Shown here: positions 1 through 8,672 of the stretch, in pieces
How the letters are laid out: each line of letters opens with the position of its first letter
How positions within the stretch are numbered: position 1 is the first letter of the stretch
Assembly (NCBI GenBank): GCA_947565425.1
Contig: CANOFW010000005.1
Location: 1 to 64,000 of the forward strand
DNA: 64,000 nt
From: an uncultured Lachnospiraceae bacterium
Lineage (GTDB): Bacteria; Bacillota; Clostridia; Lachnospirales; Lachnospiraceae
Direction of reading: 5' to 3'
Position numbers and translations under genes: made by a program
Notes under the pieces: generated by a model
The model's input: the letters and a program-made list of their open reading frames with translations, nothing else
Told to the model about the DNA's origin: nothing
Databases searched by the model: none

Positions 1-243
1 GTAAACCGAAGCTGGGAGGATGCCTTAGGTCACCTACCGCAGCCAAAGAAGTAAAAAGACCTAAGGAGGGACCATATGGCATGAGGGGGGACCCAGCGGA
101 GCTGGGGAGAGTCCTGATGCCTCTAATCGTAGCCAAAGAAGTAAACCGAAGCTGGGAGGATGCCTTAGGTCACCTACCGCAGCCAAAGAAGTAAACCGAA
201 GCTGGGAGGAGCCCTGATGCCTCTTACCTCAGCCCAAGGAACA
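1..243 (+). repeat. Block of 45-nt repeat units (family shared with tcdA 3' end)
   Basis: Four copies of a 45-nt unit lie at 9-53, 99-143, 149-193 and 199-243. Units at 9, 149 and 199 are preceded by the spacer AACCG, and bases 1-50 recur exactly at 141-190. A leader GACCTAAGGAGGGACC (58-73) is shared with 38577-38592. The stem CCCAGC-GGA-GCTGGG at 92-106 becomes CCCAAC-GGA-GTTGGG at 38591-38605, a compensatory change that keeps the pairing. Read in one frame the units give peptides such as KLGGCLRSPTAAKEV and ELGRVLMPLIVAKEV. I do not recognise the family. Confidence 0.85.
3..194 (+). CDS. Possible C-terminal tail of a gene cut by the window start
   Basis: The frame beginning at base 3 is open from the window edge to a TAA at 192-194. 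It is made wholly of the 45-nt repeat family. The first two units (9-53 and 99-143) are read in the same frame as the units that form the tail of TcdA at 38598-38687; the third unit (149-193) falls out of frame because the 50-bp period is not a multiple of three. It could be the 3' end of an upstream gene extended by repeat insertion, or simply a chance open frame in a repeat. No function can be given. Confidence 0.25.
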   Translation, partial: KPKLGGCLRSPTAAKEVKRPKEGPYGMRGDPAELGRVLMPLIVAKEVNRSWEDALGHLPQPKK

Positions 244-283
244 AAATAAGTAATAGTGAAGGATAAGAATAGGAGGAATTAAT

Positions 284-595
284 ATGGCAGTGATTAAGAT
301 TACCGCAGACAATTTTGAAGAAGAGGTTGTAAAAAGTGATGTGCCGGTCTTGGTAGATTTCTGGGCGCCATGGTGCGGACCGTGCCAAATGCAAGGGCCG
401 GTGGTAGATGAAGCGGCGCAAGAATTTGCCGGGAAATTGAAAGTAGGCAAGCTCAATGTAGACGAGGAAGGTTCTCTTGCACAGAAATATAGTGTTATGA
501 GCATACCTACGCTGATTCTTTTCCACAATGGAGAAGTGTTGAAGAAAGAGATGGGATTTCATTCATTAGAAGAAATTAAGACAATGATACCTTGA
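284..595 (+). CDS. trxA: Thioredoxin
   Basis: A 103-residue cytosolic thioredoxin that reduces protein disulfides using electrons from thioredoxin reductase. The active site WAPWCGPCQ is near residues 28-36 and the cis-proline loop SIPTLILF follows in the second half, both as in the family. Length is typical. The ATG at 284 has a strong RBS (AGGAGG) about 7 bases upstream. It stands alone, between the repeat block and a terminator at 622-655, so it is probably monocistronic. No thioredoxin reductase gene is adjacent. Confidence is high from the intact redox motif and full length. Confidence 0.95.
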   Translation: MAVIKITADNFEEEVVKSDVPVLVDFWAPWCGPCQMQGPVVDEAAQEFAGKLKVGKLNVDEEGSLAQKYSVMSIPTLILFHNGEVLKKEMGFHSLEEIKTMIP

Positions 596-621
596 CGAGA
601 TTCCATGTAGTGTTTATAATG

Positions 622-655
622 AAGAGCAGTTACCATGTGTAGCTGTTCTTTTTTC
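622..655 (+). terminator. Rho-independent terminator of trxA
   Basis: AAGAGCAGTTA (622-632) pairs with TAGCTGTTCTT (640-650) around a 7-nt loop and is followed by a T-rich run. It sits 27 bases after the trxA stop. Confidence 0.75.
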
Positions 656-728
656 TTTTCTCAATTTAGAATCGTTTATACATCGTTAGAAATGAAATCC
701 ATCCCGTTTCAAGAAGTAAAACATAAAA

Positions 729-816
729 GTAACTATTTAGAACCTCGTGCCACAGACATGCCAGCTACAAATTGGAAGGTCTGACCTTCTATTTCCATGG
801 GATTCTCAATAGTTAC
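729..816. mobile_element. 88-bp miniature inverted-repeat element, IS66-like ends
   Basis: The element starts GTAACTATTTAGAA and ends TTCTCAATAGTTAC, so its ends are inverted repeats beginning with GTAA. It is flanked by ACATAAAA (721-728) and AAATAAAA (817-824), an 8-bp near-perfect direct repeat. GTAA ends with 8-bp target duplications are known for the IS66 family. The same end sequence bounds the 702-bp element at 43367-44068. It carries no gene and lies just upstream of the recA promoter. The 597-900 gap otherwise holds only the trxA terminator, the recA promoter and the SOS box. Confidence 0.6.
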
Positions 817-829
817 AAATAAAAAACAG

Positions 830-858
830 TTGACAACCTATATAAATTGTATTAGTAT
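830..858 (+). promoter_or_regulatory. recA promoter
   Basis: TTGACA (830-835), a 17-base spacer and TAGTAT (853-858) form a sigma-A type promoter. The SOS box at 869-882 lies where transcription would start, as expected for repression by LexA. Confidence 0.75.
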
Positions 859-868
859 ATGAAATATA

Positions 869-882
869 CGAACATAAGTTCG
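869..882. promoter_or_regulatory. LexA (SOS) box upstream of recA
   Basis: The palindrome CGAACATAAGTTCG matches the Gram-positive SOS box, GAAC-N4-GTTC with flanking C and G. It lies 19 bases before the chosen recA start and just downstream of the -10 box. This implies DNA-damage induction of recA, and of recX if co-transcribed. Confidence 0.9.
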
Positions 883-900
883 CGGAAAGGGAGATTAGAT

Positions 901-2091
901 ATGGCAAAAGAAGATAAATCAAAGACATTAGATATACCAGGAACAAAGGAAGATAAGCTGAAAGCGTTGAGTGCAGCTATTGCTAAGATTGAGAAGGATT
1001 ATGGCAAGGGCTCTGTGATGAAGCTTGGGGATTCTGTCAAGGGTATGAATGTGGAAGCGGTGCCTACCGGATGTCTCAGCTTAGATTTGGCGCTGGGGGT
1101 CGGCGGCGTTCCTAAGGGCAGAATTGTGGAAGTGTACGGTCCAGAATCAAGCGGTAAGACGACAGTGGCATTACATATGGTGGCAGAGGTACAGAAGAAT
1201 GGTGGAATTGCAGGATTTATTGATGCAGAGCATGCCCTGGATCCTGTATATGCTAAGAATATAGGGGTAGATATTGATAATCTTTATATTTCCCAGCCGG
1301 ATAACGGAGAACAGGCGTTGGAGATTACAGAGACAATGGTGCGTTCCGGCGCTGTGGACATTGTAATTGTGGATTCTGTTGCAGCATTGGTGCCGAAGGC
1401 AGAGATTGACGGAGACATGGGGGATTCTCATGTGGGCTTACAGGCACGCCTTATGTCTCAGGCATTGCGTAAATTGACGGCAATTATCAGCAAGACGAAT
1501 TGTATTGTTATATTTATCAACCAGCTCCGCGAGAAAGTTGGCGTTATGTTCGGTAGTCCAGAAACGACTACCGGAGGGCGTGCGTTAAAGTTCTACTCTT
1601 CTGTTCGTCTGGATGTCAGAAGAGTTGAGACTTTGAAACAGGCAGGAGAATTTATTGGTAACCGCACGAGGGTTAAGATTGTTAAGAATAAGGTTGCCCC
1701 GCCCTTTAAGGAGGCAGAATTTGATATAATGTTTGGTCAGGGAATCTCTAAGGAAGGGGATATCTTGGACAATGCAGCAGAACTTGGAATTATCAGCAAA
1801 TCGGGGGCATGGTTTGCATATAATGGTGGGAAAATCGGACAGGGACGAGAGAATGCCAAGCAGTATCTACGGGAACATGTAGATATTTGTCAGGAAGTAG
1901 AGGAGAAGGTTCGTGCGCAGGTTCTGGCAAATGACGCCGACGCAGAGGAGGAAGAGGTTAAGAACGGAGAGTCTGACACAGCCGGTACAGGGAAAGCAGA
2001 AGCTAAGAAAGCGGAGTCGGGTAAGGAAGAAGCGAAGAAAGAGCCTAAGAAGGAAGCGTCAGCGAAGAAAGATTCTGAGGAAGGCAAATAG
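901..2091 (+). CDS. recA: RecA recombinase
   Basis: A 396-residue RecA, the ATP-dependent strand-exchange protein that also triggers LexA self-cleavage. Walker A (GPESSGKTT) and Walker B ([12 protein letters not shown]) are present, as are [14 protein letters not shown] and the loop region [12 protein letters not shown]. The start at 901 has AAAGGGAG upstream; an earlier in-frame ATG at 859 overlaps the -10 box and SOS box and cannot be right. After about residue 345 the protein ends in a long low-complexity tail rich in Glu, Lys and Ala, longer than in most RecA proteins. recX follows directly, and the upstream SOS box predicts damage control. Confidence 0.97.
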   Translation: MAKEDKSKTLDIPGTKEDKLKALSAAIAKIEKDYGKGSVMKLGDSVKGMNVEAVPTGCLSLDLALGVGGVPKGRIVEVYGPESSGKTTVALHMVAEVQKNGGIAGFIDAEHALDPVYAKNIGVDIDNLYISQPDNGEQALEITETMVRSGAVDIVIVDSVAALVPKAEIDGDMGDSHVGLQARLMSQALRKLTAIISKTNCIVIFINQLREKVGVMFGSPETTTGGRALKFYSSVRLDVRRVETLKQAGEFIGNRTRVKIVKNKVAPPFKEAEFDIMFGQGISKEGDILDNAAELGIISKSGAWFAYNGGKIGQGRENAKQYLREHVDICQEVEEKVRAQVLANDADAEEEEVKNGESDTAGTGKAEAKKAESGKEEAKKEPKKEASAKKDSEEGK

Positions 2092-2092
2092 A

Positions 2093-2698
2093 ATGCAGAT
2101 TGTACAGATTGTGGAACTGGATAAGAAGCGTGTACGGGTTCGTCTGGATGATGGGTGTAGTTTTCCTTTGTATAAGGGAGAGAAGAAGCAATATGGTTTG
2201 CAGGAGGGAGGGGAGCTCTCCCAGGAACAGTTTGAGGAAATACGCAGGGAAATCCTCATTAAGCGGGCGCGCAGAAGGACAATGCATCTTTTAGAAAAGA
2301 TGGATCGGACAGAGAATCAGCTTCGGACAAAGCTTCGGCAAGGATACTACCCGGAAGATGTAATAGAAGATGCTCTTAGTTATGTGAAAGGTTATCACTA
2401 TGTGGATGATCTGCGTTATGCGCAGAATTATGTGAGATGTTGGAAAGAGAAAAAGAGCCGCAGGATGCTTCAGATGGAATTACAGAACAAAGGTGTTTCT
2501 AAAGAGTGGGTACAGCAGGCATTGGACGAGGAGTATCAGCAGGAGAATGAGCAGGAGCAGATTTTAACATGGATTCAGAAGAAGAATTATTCTCCTGAGA
2601 CGAGTGATATAAGAGAAAAGCACAGGATTTACCAATTTCTTATGCGAAAAGGGTTTTGCTCGCATGACATATTGCATGTTTTAGACCACTTGACATGA
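2093..2698 (+). CDS. recX: RecX regulatory protein
   Basis: A 201-residue RecX-type protein that binds RecA filaments and modulates recombinase activity. The helical triplet pattern is visible: RTENQLRTKLRQGYYPEDVI, then DLRYAQNYVRCW, then SRRMLQMELQNKGV. ATG 2093 begins one base after the recA stop codon, with AAGG inside the recA 3' end as the RBS. A longer frame reaching back into recA (1913) is only overlap and is not used. Direct linkage to recA supports co-transcription and the same SOS control. The N-terminal part (residues 1-60) is a typical less conserved extension. Confidence 0.9.
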   Translation: MQIVQIVELDKKRVRVRLDDGCSFPLYKGEKKQYGLQEGGELSQEQFEEIRREILIKRARRRTMHLLEKMDRTENQLRTKLRQGYYPEDVIEDALSYVKGYHYVDDLRYAQNYVRCWKEKKSRRMLQMELQNKGVSKEWVQQALDEEYQQENEQEQILTWIQKKNYSPETSDIREKHRIYQFLMRKGFCSHDILHVLDHLT

Positions 2699-2841
2699 GG
2701 AAGAAAAAAGTATAAAATCAATATGTTGTTATTCATGTCTTTAGATTGCATATCATGGGTGCAGTTTATTGCATATGGCATATTAGAAACGAGAACGTTT
2801 TTTTATATGTACAATGATAACTAAATAAAGGAGGTGCTCCT

Positions 2842-4389
2842 GTGCTAGGTGTAATTATCGCTGTAGTTGTCACGTTAATTATTGCGGTGCCTATTACCTA
2901 CTTTGCTACGGTTGCGTATCGCAAGCGTGTCGCAGATTCCAAGATTGGAAGTGCGGAGGAGAAGGCAAGGGAGATAATAGATGAAGCTGTAAAGACTGCG
3001 GAAGACAAGAAGCGGGAATCCATGCTGGAAATCAAGGAAGAGTCCATTCGCAGTAAGAATGAGTTGGACAAGGAGATTAAAGAACGCCGGAATGAGATTC
3101 AGCGCAATGAGCGGCGTATTATCCAGAAAGAAGAACATTTGGATAAGAAATTAGAGTCCATTGAAAAAAGAGAAGCAGGTTTTGCAGCGAAGGAAGAAGA
3201 GATTAACCGGCAGAAGACAGAAGTTGCACAACTACATGAGAAACGCGTACAGGAACTGGAAAGAATCTCAGGATTAACCTCTGAACAGGCAAAAGATTAT
3301 CTTTTAAAAATGATTGAAGATGATGTAAAGCTTGATACTGCAAAATTAATCAAAGAAATGGAAATCAAAGCAAAAGAGGAAGCAGGAAAAAAGGCGAGAG
3401 AATATATCGTAACAGCAATACAGAAATGTGCTGCCGACCATGTGGCAGAGACTACAATTTCTGTAGTACAGCTTCCGAATGATGAGATGAAAGGAAGGAT
3501 TATTGGTAGGGAAGGTCGCAACATCAGAACTCTGGAAACCATGACAGGTGTGGATCTGATTATCGATGATACCCCGGAGGCAGTTATATTGTCCGGGTTT
3601 GATCCAGTTCGTCGGGAAGTGGCAAGAATTGCTTTGGAAAAATTGATTGTGGATGGGCGTATCCATCCTGCAAGAATCGAAGAAATGGTAGAGAAAGCGC
3701 AAAAAGAAGTCGAGACCATGATTCGGGAAGAGGGAGAAGCGGCAACGCTGGAAGTTGGAGTACATGGTATTCATTCAGAACTTGTTCGTCTGCTTGGAAA
3801 GATGAAGTTTCGGACAAGCTATGGGCAGAATGCTTTAAAGCATTCTATCGAGGTAGCTCAGCTTTCAGGCTTATTGGCGGCAGAAGTGGGTGTGGATGTG
3901 AGATTAGCGAAGCGTGCTGGTTTACTCCATGATATTGGTAAATCTGTTGACCATGAGGTGGAAGGCTCCCATATTCAGATTGGCGTAGACTTGTGTAGAA
4001 AATACAAGGAAAGCGCTATGATTATTAATGCAGTTGAAGCGCATCATGGAGATGTAGAACCAGAGTCTCTGATTGCATGTCTTGTACAGGCGGCAGATGC
4101 TATATCGGCAGCACGGCCAGGTGCAAGGAGAGAGACGCTGGAAACATATTCCAACAGGCTGAAACAATTAGAGGATATTGCGAACGGTTTCAAGGGTGTG
4201 GATAAATCATTTGCTATTCAGGCAGGCAGGGAGATTCGGATTATGGTAGTTCCTGACCAGATTGGTGATGCTGATATGGTTCTGTTGGCGCGAGATATTT
4301 CCAAACAAATCGAGAATGATTTGGAGTATCCGGGACAAATTAAAGTCAATGTGATTCGAGAGTCTCGTGTAACAGATTATGCCAGATAG
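2842..4389 (+). CDS. rny: Ribonuclease Y
   Basis: A 515-residue membrane-anchored endoribonuclease that starts mRNA decay. It has one N-terminal membrane segment (about residues 2-22), a long charged coiled coil (about 35-190), a KH RNA-binding domain with [15 protein letters not shown] (about 217-231), and an HD domain with [10 protein letters not shown]. Length matches the family. The start is GTG at 2842, with AAGGAGGTG upstream. The gene stands alone between recX and an exceptionally strong terminator at 4407-4472. All known catalytic motifs are intact. Confidence 0.97.
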   Translation: MLGVIIAVVVTLIIAVPITYFATVAYRKRVADSKIGSAEEKAREIIDEAVKTAEDKKRESMLEIKEESIRSKNELDKEIKERRNEIQRNERRIIQKEEHLDKKLESIEKREAGFAAKEEEINRQKTEVAQLHEKRVQELERISGLTSEQAKDYLLKMIEDDVKLDTAKLIKEMEIKAKEEAGKKAREYIVTAIQKCAADHVAETTISVVQLPNDEMKGRIIGREGRNIRTLETMTGVDLIIDDTPEAVILSGFDPVRREVARIALEKLIVDGRIHPARIEEMVEKAQKEVETMIREEGEAATLEVGVHGIHSELVRLLGKMKFRTSYGQNALKHSIEVAQLSGLLAAEVGVDVRLAKRAGLLHDIGKSVDHEVEGSHIQIGVDLCRKYKESAMIINAVEAHHGDVEPESLIACLVQAADAISAARPGARRETLETYSNRLKQLEDIANGFKGVDKSFAIQAGREIRIMVVPDQIGDADMVLLARDISKQIENDLEYPGQIKVNVIRESRVTDYAR

Positions 4390-4406
4390 AAGGTTTAAGG
4401 GGCGGT

Positions 4407-4472
4407 AAAAATTCCCCTGAAAGATAAAGCTCTGGGCTTGTGCCCAGAGCTTTATCTTTCAGGGGAATTTTT
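4407..4472. terminator. 31-bp perfect-stem terminator after rny
   Basis: Bases 4407-4437 and 4442-4472 are perfect inverted repeats (31 bp) separated by a 4-base loop, TTGT. The stem begins with AAAAA and ends with TTTTT, so it can act in both directions. The stem is unusually long for an intrinsic terminator. Confidence 0.9.
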
Positions 4473-4648
4473 GTCATGCTATAGTGCAATGAACGCCTAT
4501 GTCATGCTTATTGTGCAGATATGCCCACAAGTGTCGTTATTTCCTGTGGTATAATAAAACAACTTTATTGGAAATATTTAAGGAAAGGAGAACCCATATG
4601 CAAAGATGGGAAAGATATCATGGGCTTGTAGAGAGAGGAGGAAAAAGG

Positions 4649-6182
4649 ATGGAAGCAAATAAAAAGAAACTGTTATCGTTGATTATGGTATTTGCTATTA
4701 TTTTTACTTCGGTGAATATACCGTCTGTCATGGTGGATGCAGCAAAAACGGTCCGGGTTAAGAAGGTTCAGATTACGAAGCCGAAAAAGAACAGTATCAC
4801 GCTGAAAAAGGGCGCAACGTTTCATATAAAAATTAAGGTTACGCCTAAGAAAGCAAAGAATAAGCGTGTGGGTTACAAGACAAGCAATCGTAAAATTGTA
4901 ACTGTTACGTCAAAGGGTAAGATTAAGGCTGTGAAAAATGGCAACAGCAGCGGACGGAAGTGGCAAAAAGGCAGCCTGTAAGGTTACGGTAAAGAATGGC
5001 TTAACCGTATGGTGCTGGGATGAAAGCTTTAATGGATATGCCATGAAAGAAGCCGGGGAAATATATCGGAAAACACATTCAGACTTTGACCTGAAAGTTG
5101 TTGACATTTCCTGGGGGGATATTTTAGGATAATTGGAGGAAAGTTTAAGGAGAGGTACATATAGTAATCTACCTGATATTATTCTGGTGCAGGATAATGC
5201 ATTTCAAAATAGTGTTATTTCTTATCCTAATGCATTTAAAGAACTAACGCGCAGCGGTATTGATTTCTCTGATTTTAGTGCGGCAAAGACAGCTTATTCT
5301 GTTGTAGGCGGCAAGAATTATGGTGTTCCCTTTGATAACGGCGCTGTCATTGCATGTTATAGGACGGATTATCTGCAACAAGCCGGTTTTACCGTTGATG
5401 AGTTCACAAATATAACATGGGATGAGTATCTTGAAAAAGGAAAAACTGTTCTTGAGAAAACGGGCAAGCCGCTGCTTTCCTGCATGGCAGGTGAATCGGA
5501 TATAATTATGATGATGCTTCAGTCTTGCGGAGTTTCCCTTTTTGACGAGAATGGAAATCCTGTAGTCGTGGGAAATGAAACATTAAAGAGAACCATGGAA
5601 ATGTATGCTGCCTTAGTAAAAGCGGGCGTGTTAGTCGAAGCAGATAGCTGGGAACACTATATTGAAAATATAGACGAGGATAAAGTGGCAGGCGTTATAG
5701 ATGGATGCTGGATTATGGCTTCCATTCAGCAGAATACAAAACATAGAGGCAAATGGGCAGTTACCAATATGCCTAAATTGACAGGCGTTGACGGAGCAAC
5801 CAATTATTCTAACAATGGTGGTTCTTCTTGAGCTGTCACCAGTAATTGCCAAAATGTTGGGCTGGCAACTGATTTTTTGGCAAGTACATTTGCAGGAAGC
5901 CAAAAACTGTATGAAACAATTATCAGTTGTGGCGCTTTAGCTACTTACCTGCCTGCGGGCGAGTTGGATGTATATAAAGAGCCGCAGGTTTTCTATGGCA
6001 ACGACGCTGTATTTGCTAAAATTGTGGAGTATGCAAAACAAACGCCAAGTATCAATACAGGTATTTATTACTATGAAGCGCGTGATGTTGTGGCAGAGGC
6101 GCTTAGAAGAGTTATAGCCGGAGCCGATATAAACGGAGAGCTTCAAGCGGCACAGCAGACGTTGGAATCTATTATGAAATAA
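4649..6182 (+). pseudogene. Broken secreted Ig-like/solute-binding protein gene
   Basis: Reading through the lesions gives a signal peptide (MEANKKKLLSLIMVF...), a Big_2 Ig-like domain (KKVQITKPKKNSITLKKG to SNRKIVTVTSKGKIKAVKNG), then a family 1 extracellular solute-binding protein (LTVWCWDESFNGYA, PDIILVQDNAF, YGVPFDNGAVIACYRTDYL). There is a frameshift near 4937-4950, an in-frame TAA at 5130-5132 (likely from a Lys codon) and an in-frame TGA at 5829-5831 in GGSS*AV (likely from Trp). After the frameshift everything stays in one frame to 6182. ATG 4649 has GAGAGGAGG upstream; ATG 4598 also has an RBS. No permease genes are near. An Ig-like domain in front of a binding protein is unusual. 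Confidence 0.85.
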
Positions 6183-6217
6183 AGGGGTGGGCGCCTCCGA
6201 AAAATTAAATAACGAAA

Positions 6218-6256
6218 AGTCTCAGCCCCGGTCAATAAAGGGTTGAGGCTTTTTTA
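6218..6256 (+). terminator. Terminator after the solute-binding pseudogene
   Basis: AGTCTCAGCCC (6218-6228) pairs, with two G-T pairs, with GGGTTGAGGCT (6240-6250), followed by TTTTTAT. Confidence 0.75.
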
Positions 6257-6321
6257 TCTTACAGGAAAGACTGTGTCACGCTAAAACACGCAAGTGTCAT
6301 TTCTATAAGATAAAAACAATT
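6251..6321. repeat. Hairpin repeat, copy 1 (partner at 19889)
   Basis: TTTTTATCTTACAGGA at the left end mirrors TTTCTATAAGATAAAAA at the right end. The right end continues into CAATTA, as does the second copy at 19889-19956. It lies in the 305-base gap before the Nudix gene. The rest of that gap (6322-6487) shows no further feature I can name. Confidence 0.55.
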
Positions 6322-6487
6322 ATGAGCGCTCGTGCGATAGGATGCCTGCCATAATATACGACGGACAAAAATGCTTGGAATTTTAAATGAAAAGGAGTAG
6401 AATAGATAAATGAAAAACAAAGAGCGCTGGGAGAGCGCTTAGGGTTTTGGAGCAGTCAAATAAATATATTAGAAACGGAGAAAAACT

Positions 6488-7048
6488 ATGGGATTGCCAT
6501 TAATGAAACGGGTAAAAAGAGAATTGGAGCATAAAGGAGCTATTTTGGATATCTATACGGATTATATGGAATTCCCGAATGGTAGGATTGAGAAATGGGA
6601 TTATGTCGAACATCGCAAGGGTGCGGCGGCTGTCATTCCGATATTGCCGGATGGCAGAGTATTGATGGTACGTCAATACCGGAATGCATTGGAGCGTGAG
6701 ACCCTGGAGATACCCGCGGGCTCTAGGGATTCTGTGACAGAGCCTACAATAGAATGTGCCTCCAGAGAACTAGAAGAAGAGACAGGGTATCGTTGCGACC
6801 ATCTGGAATTCCTGCTTTCTTTGCGGACAACTGTTGCATTTTGTAATGAGATGGTTGATGTATATTTGGCTAGAGATTTGGTGCCCACAGAACAGCATTT
6901 GGATGAAGGAGAGTTTATCGAATTAGAGGCGCATCCTTTGCAGGAATTGTGTGATATGATTTATCAGGGCACGATTCAGGATGGCAAGACGGTAGCGGCA
7001 ATTTTGGCATATAAGGACAAGTATGGCAAGAAAATGGACAGGGAATGA
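6488..7048 (+). CDS. Nudix hydrolase, ADP-ribose pyrophosphatase type
   Basis: A 186-residue cytosolic Nudix enzyme, most like NudF/ADP-ribose pyrophosphatase, which cleaves ADP-ribose to AMP and ribose 5-phosphate. The upstream strand VLMVRQYRNALERETLEIPAG is typical of that subfamily, and the Nudix box follows with ECASRELEEETGY. ATG 6488 has GGAG 8 bases before it; MKRVKRELE six codons later is an alternative. It is followed at 62 bases by spoIIM, the same neighbourhood seen in other clostridia. Substrate is inferred from subfamily motifs, not shown. Confidence 0.88.
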   Translation: MGLPLMKRVKRELEHKGAILDIYTDYMEFPNGRIEKWDYVEHRKGAAAVIPILPDGRVLMVRQYRNALERETLEIPAGSRDSVTEPTIECASRELEEETGYRCDHLEFLLSLRTTVAFCNEMVDVYLARDLVPTEQHLDEGEFIELEAHPLQELCDMIYQGTIQDGKTVAAILAYKDKYGKKMDRE

Positions 7049-7110
7049 ATTTTCAGATACGCCCCGGCATAAGATAGAAAAAAGAGTGTTGAGAATTGTA
7101 TAAGGAGCGT

Positions 7111-7746
7111 ATGAAAAGATTATTACAATTACATTATAGGCGGCAGGAAGGAATGTCAAAGAGCAGGTCATTATGGGCACGCTTTATACAGGGCAGTCTT
7201 CTGGGGACCTTTGCGGCAGGGATTTTGCTGGCAAACTTGATGGGAAGGGAAGCTGTTTCCAATGCAGGAATTTTAAATGATTATTTTGTGGAAAAATTTC
7301 AATACACAGAAGTAAGCTCAGAAAGTTTATTTTTCTATATTATCGGGGAGCGTGTGCCCTTGCTGCTCCTTTTGCTGGCGTTGACATTAACTACGCTTGG
7401 AGTGGTTGGAGGAATTCTCATGTTGGGTTGGCAGGGATTTTCTGTAGGCTTTATGCTCTCCACGGCTATTGCAAAATATGGCGTGAAGGGAATACTTTTG
7501 GTATTGGGAGGTTTATTTCCACAATATATCTGCTATATGCCGGTCTATATCCTCTATTGTTATCTTGCGAATTATCTGCGTCAAAGACTGAGCAAGGACA
7601 GGATAGGCAATGGCTCAGACCGCGGTTATATTGTGGGAGCGTGGCTGGTGGCGGCAGCAGGGCTTTTGCTGTTGTTTGTGATGGGGATTTTCTTGGAAAG
7701 TTATGTAAATCCTCTGATTTTAAAAAAAATATTAAAAATTTTTTAA
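7111..7746 (+). CDS. spoIIM: Stage II sporulation protein M
   Basis: A 211-residue integral membrane protein of the SpoIIM family, which with SpoIID and SpoIIP forms the DMP complex for septal peptidoglycan degradation during engulfment in the mother cell. Membrane segments are visible at about residues 25-42, 90-115, 120-145 and 180-200. The start ATG 7111 has AAGGAG just upstream; a TTG at 7096 in the same frame has no RBS. It lies between the Nudix gene and xerD, a common clostridial order. The protein looks complete. Its presence points to a spore-forming lineage. Confidence 0.88.
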   Translation: MKRLLQLHYRRQEGMSKSRSLWARFIQGSLLGTFAAGILLANLMGREAVSNAGILNDYFVEKFQYTEVSSESLFFYIIGERVPLLLLLLALTLTTLGVVGGILMLGWQGFSVGFMLSTAIAKYGVKGILLVLGGLFPQYICYMPVYILYCYLANYLRQRLSKDRIGNGSDRGYIVGAWLVAAAGLLLLFVMGIFLESYVNPLILKKILKIF

Positions 7747-7838
7747 CAAAATTTTACAATATGTAGATAGAGAAAAAGTGATAAAGACGACATCTTGTGG
7801 AACCCCATAAAAGCCCGAAAATAAGACGAAAAATCCAT

Positions 7839-7867
7839 TTGATTTTCTCTAAAAATGTTATTATAAT
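7839..7867 (+). promoter_or_regulatory. Promoter of the xerD remnant
   Basis: TTGATT (7839-7844), a 17-base spacer and TATAAT (7862-7867), 55 bases before the xerD start. Confidence 0.6.
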
Positions 7868-7922
7868 GGTAATTGTCGGAAGGATTTTTATGACATAAAA
7901 TGATAGATGGGGTAGTTGAGTT

Positions 7923-8672
7923 ATGACAGAAATAATACAAAAGTTTGTCCTATATATGAAAGAGGTACGTAAGACTTCAGAGAATACTGTGCTCTCCTAC
8001 GAGCGCGATTTAAAGAAAATGAATCAATTTTTTACAGAACAGGGTATTCAAAGTATAGGGCAGATTACGGACACAGCATTAAATTCCTACATCCTTTTTT
8101 TAGAGAGCCAGGGAAGAAAACCATCCACTATTTCCAGAAATATTGCGTCTATGAAAGCTTTTTTTCTGTATTTACAGAGAGAAGGATATGTCAAACATAA
8201 CATTGCCGAGGAGTTGAAAGCGCCCAGAGTGGAGCGCAAGGCGCCTACCGCATTATCAGAGGAAGAGACGATGCGGCTACTAGAGCAGGCAGCAGGGGAT
8301 TCTCCCAAGGAGCTGCGCGATAGAGCGATGTTGGCTTTGCTCTATGCTACCGGGATTCAAGTTTCTGAATTGATTTCTTTGAAGTTATCAGACGTAAATT
8401 TACAGATGGAATATCTCGTCTGCACAGACAATAGCAGGGAGCGAATTATACCCTTTGACGCCTTGGCAAAGCAGGCGCTGGAAGCATATCTTGCACAAGG
8501 GCGCGCACCTTTGCTTTCCGGTGGAGACAGCGCATATTTGTTTACAAATTGTTCTGGACAGGTGATGAGCCGCCAGGGATTTTGGAAATTAGTGAAGTCT
8601 TACGGTAAAAAGGCAGGTATCACTGGTGAGTTGACAACACATACGCTGCGTCGCTCAGCTATGGGGATTTAA
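7923..8672 (+). pseudogene. xerD: Decayed XerD-type tyrosine recombinase
   Basis: A 249-residue XerD-like protein with an intact N-terminal core-binding domain (IIQKFVLYMKEVRKTSENT) and part of the catalytic domain. The family length is about 290-300. The usual first catalytic Arg in TGLRVSE is Gln here: TGIQVSE, codon 146, CAA where CGA is expected. The GKGxKER turn that carries the catalytic Lys reads CTDNSRERIIP. The protein stops after HTLRRSAMGI, so the last conserved His/Trp and the nucleophilic Tyr are missing. Bases 8673-8800 encode nothing like the lost end in any frame. Synteny after spoIIM supports xerD ancestry. It cannot be an active recombinase unless the sequence is wrong here. 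Confidence 0.85.

Noticed and set aside
1-243. CRISPR array
   Set aside because: The 50-bp period has only a 5-base constant spacer, units diverge and no cas genes are near.
859-900. Longer RecA start at ATG 859
   Set aside because: It overlaps the -10 box and SOS box; the RBS at 885-892 serves ATG 901.
1913-2092. RecX start at 1913
   Set aside because: The extra residues are only the recA coding region in another frame; ATG 2093 begins right after the recA stop.
5130-5831. Stop-codon readthrough or selenocysteine in the solute-binding gene
   Set aside because: There is a frameshift as well as TAA and TGA, no downstream selenocysteine element was seen, and binding proteins do not use selenocysteine. 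Decay is simpler.
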